10,296 nucleotides of DNA from an uncultured Chloracidobacterium sp. (GTDB lineage: Bacteria > Acidobacteriota > Blastocatellia > Pyrinomonadales > Pyrinomonadaceae), in contig CALDGX010000153.1 in NCBI GenBank assembly GCA_937941715.1, positions 1-10,296 of the forward strand, written 5' to 3'. The notes beneath the pieces are model-generated. The model did no database searches and was not told the DNA's origin. It worked only from the letters and a program-made list of their open reading frames with translations. Made by a program: the position numbers and the translations under genes. Numbering within the stretch: position 1 is the stretch's first letter; each line of letters opens with the position of its first letter. This document shows, piece after piece, positions 6,773 through 10,296 of the stretch.

Positions 6773-7813
6773 TCATGCCGATGTCTCTAATTTCAAAAGG
6801 GCCCTTTTCCGCTCGATGCCCCACCGATAGCCGCTAAGTTTGCCGTCGCTCGCGACAACACGGTGACACGGTATGGCGAGCGCGACCCGGTTCGTGGAGC
6901 AGGCACGCGCGACTGCCCGGACCTTCTTCTTGTCGCCGAGCATCTCGGCGATCTGTGAATATGAAACGGTCTGTCCAAAGGGTATCTTTCTGAGGAGGTC
7001 CCATACCTGCATTTGAAACGCCGTAGCGCGAATGTCTAGCGGAAGATCGATCGACCTTTTTTGACCAGCAAGATAATCAAGTATCACATCAAGATATTCT
7101 CCGACCCTATCACTATCTTCTGTTATTTCTGCATTTACAAACTCTGCCTTAAGACTTTGCTCAAGTACTAAATCGTCATCCCCGAGGGCTGCGAAGCACA
7201 CCCCTTTGGCCGTTCGGCCGATCATGATCCTACCAAGTTCGCACGTTGCGGACGCATATTCTATCTTCATCCCTTTTCCGCCTCTTTGATATTGAGCCGG
7301 AGTCATGCCAAGGCTCGTCGACGATTTTTCGTATAGCCGGCTGCTCGAACCGAAGCCCGCGTCATACATCGCCGCCGTCAGATCGCTGCCGCCGCGGACG
7401 TCTCGCTTAAATTTCTCTATTCGTCGAATCTCTGCGTATTTCTTTGGGCTCACGCCGACCAATTCCTTGAACACCCGTTGAAAATGCGATGGGCTCAGCC
7501 CCTCCGCCCGAGCTAGATCGTCGAGCTGCAGCGTGACATCTGACTCGATCAATTCGCAGGAACGAATGACCATTTTCACCTTCGCGTCCATAACACCTTT
7601 GGTTGACTTTGGGTCGCATCGCAGACACGCTCTAAGCCCGCTCTGTTCGGCCAATGCAGCCGTCGCAAAAAACTCAACATTCTCACGCTTCGGCAATCGG
7701 GCACGACACGACGGACGGCAATAGATGCCGGTTGTTTTGACACCCAAAAAGAACGCCCCGTCATATCTTGCATCGTTTGCCTTTACTGCCTGCCAATAGA
7801 TCTCGTTGTCCAT
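6773..7813 (-). CDS. ada: Ada: bifunctional methylated-DNA methyltransferase and transcription activator
   Basis: A 346-residue cytoplasmic protein with the full three-part Ada architecture. The N-terminal Zn domain has TTGIYCRPSCRAR (27-39) and LRCDP (64-68), giving four cysteines C32, C36, C63 and C66. By analogy with E. coli Cys38, C32 is the suicide acceptor of methyl groups from DNA phosphotriesters. An AraC-type helix-turn-helix region follows (about 82-178, with DLARAEGLSPSHFQRVFKEL and GMTPAQYQ). The C-terminal O6-alkylguanine transferase domain (about 183-346) has PCHRV at 315-319, with C316 as acceptor of methyl from O6-methylguanine. Methylation of the N-domain normally turns the protein into an activator of its own gene. 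The start has only a weak ribosome site but gives a complete N-terminus. An Ada-box-like site lies upstream, and a DUF1203 gene follows 20 bases downstream. Confidence 0.97.
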   Translation of the reverse strand: MDNEIYWQAVKANDARYDGAFFLGVKTTGIYCRPSCRARLPKRENVEFFATAALAEQSGLRACLRCDPKSTKGVMDAKVKMVIRSCELIESDVTLQLDDLARAEGLSPSHFQRVFKELVGVSPKKYAEIRRIEKFKRDVRGGSDLTAAMYDAGFGSSSRLYEKSSTSLGMTPAQYQRGGKGMKIEYASATCELGRIMIGRTAKGVCFAALGDDDLVLEQSLKAEFVNAEITEDSDRVGEYLDVILDYLAGQKRSIDLPLDIRATAFQMQVWDLLRKIPFGQTVSYSQIAEMLGDKKKVRAVARACSTNRVALAIPCHRVVASDGKLSGYRWGIERKRALLKLETSA

Positions 7814-7858
7814 AGCTTCAGAGTTTATTAGTAATCCAAAGCTAAATCTATCCGAAAA

Positions 7859-7871
7859 TTGCGGCGGAATT
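7859..7871 (-). promoter_or_regulatory. Ada-box-like site in the ada/DCC divergent region
   Basis: On the minus strand the 13 bases read AATTCCGCCGCAA, that is AAT, six bases, then GCAA, with the site ending 45 bases before the ada ATG. The E. coli Ada protein, once methylated, recognises an A box (AAT) and B box (GCAA) with a six-base spacer upstream of its own promoter. The match, orientation and position all fit autoregulation. It is a short motif, so function is inferred. Confidence 0.5.
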
Positions 7872-7878
7872 TTTGATG

Positions 7879-7884
7879 TATAAT
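7879..7884 (+). promoter_or_regulatory. Candidate -10 element (TATAAT) for the DCC gene
   Basis: A perfect TATAAT sits 6 bases before the ATG at 7891. If used, transcription would start at or next to the start codon and yield a leaderless or nearly leaderless mRNA. No good -35 is present at 16-18 bases; the Ada-box-like sequence occupies part of that region. Alternatively the hexamer is a coincidence inside a slightly longer gene that starts at 7873 or 7876. Confidence 0.35.
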
Positions 7885-7890
7885 AAAGGC

Positions 7891-8283
7891 ATGAGTTCGA
7901 TCGTTCTTTTTGACGGCGTATGCAATTTCTGCAACGGAGCCGTCAATTTTATTATCCGGCACGACAAGAACCGTCGGTTCTCGTTTGCCGCCCTGCAATC
8001 AGAGACGGGGGAGAAGCTTCGTTCCGAGTTTGCGATCGGCGACGAGATCGATTCGATAATTTTGATCGAGGACGGACACGCGTATCTGCATTCGACGGCC
8101 GGACTCAGGGTCGCAAAAGGGCTCGGCGGGCCATGGGCCATGGCATACGCATTGATTATCGTGCCTTCATTTATTCGCGACTTTGTATACAAGACTTTTG
8201 CAAAATACAGATATCGGCTTTTCGGCAAAAAGGATGTGTGTATGATGCCGACCCCGGACATTCGTGAGCGGTTCATCGGCTAA
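7891..8283 (+). CDS. DCC-family (DUF393) thiol-disulfide oxidoreductase-like protein
   Basis: A 130-residue protein of the DCC family, named for its N-terminal DxxCxxC signature: here D8, C11 and C14 in FDGVCNFCN. The rest also follows the family: F(S)FAALQSE (30-38), an acidic strand IILIEDG (57-63), the HSTAGLRVAKGLGGPW stretch (67-82), and the terminal KKDVCMMPTPDIRERF (113-128) with a third conserved cysteine, C117. Members are small thioredoxin-like proteins presumed to exchange disulfides; the physiological partner is unknown. No signal peptide is visible, but a hydrophobic stretch (about 83-93) may touch the membrane. In-frame starts also exist at 7876 (ATG) and 7873 (TTG), and a GGCGGAA lies 7-8 bases before them. 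I prefer 7891 because family members begin close to the DCC motif. It is transcribed away from ada. Confidence 0.88.
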   Translation: MSSIVLFDGVCNFCNGAVNFIIRHDKNRRFSFAALQSETGEKLRSEFAIGDEIDSIILIEDGHAYLHSTAGLRVAKGLGGPWAMAYALIIVPSFIRDFVYKTFAKYRYRLFGKKDVCMMPTPDIRERFIG

Positions 8284-8476
8284 GGCACAGCAGGATGCTG
8301 GCGGTTGCCATAACGCTTTTGCTGTCAACGTTTAACCCTGTTTCGATGTGATTGGACATTAAGGTATTTCGCTTTCGCTCTTTTTCGCGATATTACTTTA
8401 GGTGCCGGGAGTATTGGCATTATTTACAATAATTTACGAGCATTTGCTTGAGATCGTGTCCCAAGCTCACGGAAAT
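8284..8476 (+). other. Intergenic spacer between DCC gene and mutS2
   Basis: There is no convincing coding frame or RNA gene in these 193 bases. Just after the DCC stop there is an imperfect hairpin (outer ACAGCA 8287-8292 with TGCTGT 8320-8325, inner TGGC 8299-8302 with GCCA 8307-8310) without a following T run, so at best a weak terminator. The second half is AT-rich and contains a TACAAT hexamer (8425-8430), a possible -10 for mutS2, inside a short palindrome (8419-8433). No matching -35 was found. Confidence 0.4.
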
Positions 8477-10296
8477 ATGAGTTACTCGCTCGAAACACTG
8501 GAATATCATCGGTTGCTCGAACTGATCAGCCGACATGCACAGACGCCGATGGGCGTCGGCCGATTTGCCGACCTGCGTCCGTACACCGATCGTTTGGCTC
8601 TCGCATCTTCGCTGGAAGCAATTTCCGAGACCATAGCCCTCAACGAGGAAAAGCAGGTCACCTGGTCGTTCAGCGGGCTCGCAGACCCGTCAGACGCAGT
8701 CGCGATATTGCGGATAAAAGGTTCAACTCTCGACCCTTCCGTGTTGCTTGAGGTGTCACGGGTTTGCAGTCAGGCCCTTTTTGTTCGCTCGTCCGTCCAG
8801 CCGGAAAAGGATCTTGTTCCGACCCTCTGGCAGTTGATCGAACACATCCCCCCGTCCCTGCTGGCGGTCACCGAACGGATAAATAAAAAGTTGCTTCCTG
8901 GCGGCGAGATCGATGACAAAGCCTCGCCCGAACTTGCCCGGATCCGCCACGCGATAAACATACAGCGGGGACTTTTGACCAAGTCGCTCGAGTCCGCCAT
9001 GCGTGTCGCGGGCAACGCGATCCAGGACGAGATCGTCACGATGCGAAACGATCGGTTCGTCATTCCGGTCAAGGCCGATTTTCGCGGCAAGGTCACCGGG
9101 GTGGCCCACGGGTTCTCTTCGTCAGGCTCCACCGTTTTTATCGAGCCGCTCGCGGCGATCGAAGCAAACAACGAACTTCAGAACCTCAAGGGCAAAGAGG
9201 AACGTGAGATCGCACGAATACTCTTTGAATTAACCGATGAACTTCGCGAACAGCTTCCCGCGATCGAGACTGCGGTGGAGGCGGTGGCCGAACTCGATCT
9301 TATTAAGGCCAAGGTCGAATTTGCGCGAAAATTCAATGCCGTAGTGCCCGAGATCGCAAATGACAATACTCTTGCTCTGGTGGATGCCCACCATCCGTTA
9401 CTCGAAGAGTCACTGCGAACTGCGGACTCTGCTACATTAAATATTGTCCCGTCCAGCTTCACGCTCACCGGCGAACGCTCGGTGATGATCATTTCCGGCG
9501 CGAACGCCGGCGGCAAAACGGTGGTCCTCAAAACGGCCGGGCTATTGAGCCTGATGGCGATATCGGGCCTGCCGGTGCCTGCCGCGGCCGCCCGAATCCC
9601 CTTCTACCGGTCGATCCTGGCGGATATCGGCGACCATCAATCGCTTTCGGCAAACCTTTCAACATTCTCGTCACATATGTCGAATATCGCGTCGATGATC
9701 GGCAACTGCGAGCCCCCTTCGCTTGTTTTGCTTGACGAGGCCGGCACCGGCACCGACCCAGATGAAGGCTCAGCGCTCGGTGTTGCAATTGTCGACCATT
9801 TCCGGAAGAAAGGTGCTCAGGTCATCGCCTCGACCCACTATCGCGGGCTGAAGATGTACGCGGCCAATGACGAAAGCGTCGTCAACGCCTCCGTCGAGTT
9901 TAACGAAAAGACGCTCCAGCCGACCTATAAGCTGCTGATCGGGCTTGCGGGTGCGTCAAGCGGTATCGAGATCGCACATCGATTCGGCATATCTGACGAG
10001 GTCATATCCAGTGCCCGTGAGCATCTCGACATATCGGCCCAGGAGGCAGAAAATTACCTTAGAAAGCTGCAAACCGAAACAAAAATTGCCGAGGACCTGC
10101 GAATCGCTCTTGAGGAAGAGCGTGATGCGGTCGCCCTGAAATACGCGGGCCTTGAGATCGAGGCAGTTAAGAAAGAAAAGGCACGACAAAAGGCGTTTGA
10201 AGGAGAACTCGCCAAGGCGATCGATGAATTTGACCGTCAGTCAAAGGCATTTTTGGAGACGATCGAGGAGAAGGCCTTAAAGAACCGCCTCGACAA
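8477..10296 (+). CDS. mutS2: Endonuclease MutS2 (partial, C-terminus beyond window)
   Basis: The frame is open from ATG 8477 to the window edge, giving 606 codons of a family that is usually about 780-800 residues. It begins MSYSLETLEYHRLLELISRHAQ, the typical MutS2 N-terminus, without the mismatch-recognition domains of MutS. A helical lever/clamp region (about 1-310) precedes the ABC-type ATPase: Walker A GANAGGKT (341-348, K347), Walker B LVLLDEAGTGTDP (416-428, D420/E421), and STHY (452-455). After about 515 the sequence turns into a charged coiled coil. The KOW-like and Smr nuclease domains would lie beyond the edge. MutS2 proteins suppress recombination and, in Bacillus, act on collided ribosomes. 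The Walker A has Ala where Pro and Thr are usual (GPNTGGKT). A GTG at 8456 is an alternative start; the ATG has only a weak GGA site. Confidence 0.95.
   Translation, partial: MSYSLETLEYHRLLELISRHAQTPMGVGRFADLRPYTDRLALASSLEAISETIALNEEKQVTWSFSGLADPSDAVAILRIKGSTLDPSVLLEVSRVCSQALFVRSSVQPEKDLVPTLWQLIEHIPPSLLAVTERINKKLLPGGEIDDKASPELARIRHAINIQRGLLTKSLESAMRVAGNAIQDEIVTMRNDRFVIPVKADFRGKVTGVAHGFSSSGSTVFIEPLAAIEANNELQNLKGKEEREIARILFELTDELREQLPAIETAVEAVAELDLIKAKVEFARKFNAVVPEIANDNTLALVDAHHPLLEESLRTADSATLNIVPSSFTLTGERSVMIISGANAGGKTVVLKTAGLLSLMAISGLPVPAAAARIPFYRSILADIGDHQSLSANLSTFSSHMSNIASMIGNCEPPSLVLLDEAGTGTDPDEGSALGVAIVDHFRKKGAQVIASTHYRGLKMYAANDESVVNASVEFNEKTLQPTYKLLIGLAGASSGIEIAHRFGISDEVISSAREHLDISAQEAENYLRKLQTETKIAEDLRIALEEERDAVALKYAGLEIEAVKKEKARQKAFEGELAKAIDEFDRQSKAFLETIEEKALKNRLD

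Noticed and set aside
6753..6824. Longer forms of the DUF1203 protein starting at 6824 or 6776
   Set aside because: The added residues lie in or just after the ada 3' end and do not resemble the family's N-terminus. The ATG at 6752 has a strong AAAGGAG directly upstream.
8287..8325. Hairpin after the DCC gene as an intrinsic terminator
   Set aside because: The stem is interrupted and no T run follows, so I mention it only within the spacer entry.
8770..9171. Minus-strand open frames inside mutS2
   Set aside because: The plus frame is uninterrupted from 8477 to the edge with MutS2 motifs. The antisense frames show no motif.

Overview
The window carries ordinary bacterial chromosomal genes at roughly 55% G+C, with dense coding and short spacers. 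I see no phage, plasmid, insertion sequence, CRISPR or RNA gene. Secreted tandem amidohydrolases, one with a C-terminal beta-rich domain, together with MsrB, Ada, DUF1203 and MutS2 genes, suggest a free-living Gram-negative bacterium. Acidobacteriota (possibly Blastocatellia) is my best guess, but it rests on general resemblance only.

Layout. Bases 1-1617 (+) hold the tail of an unknown gene, a CAX-type cation/proton antiporter and msrB, ending at a strong intrinsic terminator (1647-1679). Bases 1717-6171 (-) hold three consecutive secreted amidohydrolase-fold genes, read 6171 to 1717. The middle one keeps all the metal ligands of the superfamily. The outer two are close paralogues of each other and have lost the HxH motif and most other ligands. 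A terminator at 6226-6263 and an overlapping promoter candidate separate this operon from the next. Bases 6288-7813 (-) hold ada followed by a DUF1203 gene. A 77-base divergent region (7814-7890) follows, then a DCC-family thiol oxidoreductase gene (7891-8283, +), a 193-base spacer and the first 606 codons of mutS2 (8477 to the window edge, +).

How the genes work together. The amidohydrolase trio looks like one envelope-located module with one likely catalyst and two pseudoenzyme-like partners; this is the least explained part of the window. The ada-DUF1203 pair is probably an alkylation-response unit: a sequence matching the E. coli Ada box pattern AAT-N6-GCAA lies 45 bases upstream of the ada start codon, next to the candidate promoter of the divergent DCC gene. 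MsrB, DCC and Ada all deal with redox or chemical damage, but nothing shows that they are co-regulated.
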